Below, piece by piece: positions 63,677 to 64,000 of a DNA stretch of 64,000 nucleotides. Origin of the DNA: Paragorgia papillata (taxonomy: Eukaryota; Cnidaria; Anthozoa; Scleralcyonacea; Coralliidae). The position numbers and the translations under genes are program-made. The notes under the pieces were generated by a model. That model was given only the letters and a program-made list of their open reading frames with translations, was not told the origin of the DNA and searched no databases. Position 1 is the stretch's first letter; each line of letters starts with the position of its first letter. The stretch lies in the NCBI GenBank assembly GCA_035771165.1, contig JAWNZC010000288.1, positions 124,001-188,000 on the forward strand, written 5' to 3'.

Positions 63677-64000
63677 CAACTCACTGCCTGCGTATGTAGT
63701 GTTTCGGGTAGAGCAAAGTAAAAAGATGCTAAACTCTTTCCCATCACATTTTAGGGGTTGTTCATGAGGCGGGCTAGCCCAGTTACCGCGGGCTGGTTTT
63801 ATGTTACGAAAACCTTTCTACGACCGCAAAAAAGAATTAGAATACCCTGTGTGGCTATGCTTACAGAAAAACGAAGCCAATTTTGCTTTGTTATATCATT
63901 CTGCCTTTCTCAAATAGTCGTAATAAGATTTTCGTGACATAAAACCAACCCGGTTAATCGAGCTAGCCCACTTCATATGAACCGCAGCCCCTTACTCTGA

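Larger units (their letters stand above)
53401..64000. repeat. Tandem-array unit 4, truncated by window end
   Basis: Fourth copy, covering the part of the unit equal to about 1-10665 of unit 1, so it holds the DENND4 exon but not the PRPF4 exons. A private one-base T insertion near 59161 shifts the offset from +53400 to +53401. Its AT tract (63625-63673) is the shortest of the four. The array evidently continues to the right. Confidence 0.96.

Overview
This window is eukaryotic (split genes with GT-AG introns, AT-rich, packed with non-coding repeats) and almost entirely a head-to-tail tandem array of one ~17.0-17.1 kb unit. Copies: unit 1 = 1-17099, unit 2 = 17100-36376, unit 3 = 36377-53400, unit 4 = 53401-64000 (cut by the window end after ~10.6 kb). 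Outside simple repeats the copies look nearly base-identical by eye; they differ by microsatellite and minisatellite lengths, a few single-base changes, and one 2261-bp hAT-like transposon present only in unit 2. Repeat motifs (5S-derived SINE with a 'GGGTACTCCGGTTT' type tail, the 'CGAGCGAAGGCCCTTCG' fold-back family, many long-armed MITEs) recall anthozoan cnidarian, especially stony coral, genomes. That assignment is inference from memory, not a search.

Recognisable protein-coding content lies on the minus strand. At 12808-16342 of unit 1 (and the equivalent places in units 2 and 3) nine consecutive exons encode 248 residues of the WD40 propeller of PRPF4/Prp4, the U4/U6 snRNP protein. All eight internal junctions keep the frame and there is no internal stop, but the amino-terminal half and the last exon (final WD blade) were not found in the unit. 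At 3257-3452 (and in all other units) one intact 196-bp exon encodes part of the N-terminal MABP region of a DENND4-type DENN-domain Rab exchange factor. Its neighbouring exons were not recognised. The array therefore multiplies fragments of two unrelated genes. Plus-strand ORFs are mostly repeat-derived; one 85-codon ORF (5350-5607) behind a splice-acceptor-like site and a promoter-like stretch is a weak gene candidate.

Layout of one unit (unit 1 numbers): 1-2500 nest of inverted and direct diverged repeats; 2844-3241 two MITEs; 3257-3452 DENND4 exon; 3487-4207 inverted pair of 5S-derived SINEs plus SINE-tail duplicates; 4208-4700 possible LTR-element remnant; 4690-5610 candidate small gene; 5610-6578 AT-rich, nothing recognised; 6579-7032 ~38-40-bp minisatellite; 7200-12730 a chain of fold-back elements with an (AT)n tract at 10264-10338; 12808-16342 PRPF4 exons whose introns hold a ~690-bp CAA/CAC tract, MITEs and a 21-bp minisatellite; 16571-16738 36-bp minisatellite; 16869-17110 fold-back element at the point chosen here as unit boundary. 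The boundary is arbitrary: the window starts inside the array, or at its edge, and true duplication endpoints cannot be seen.
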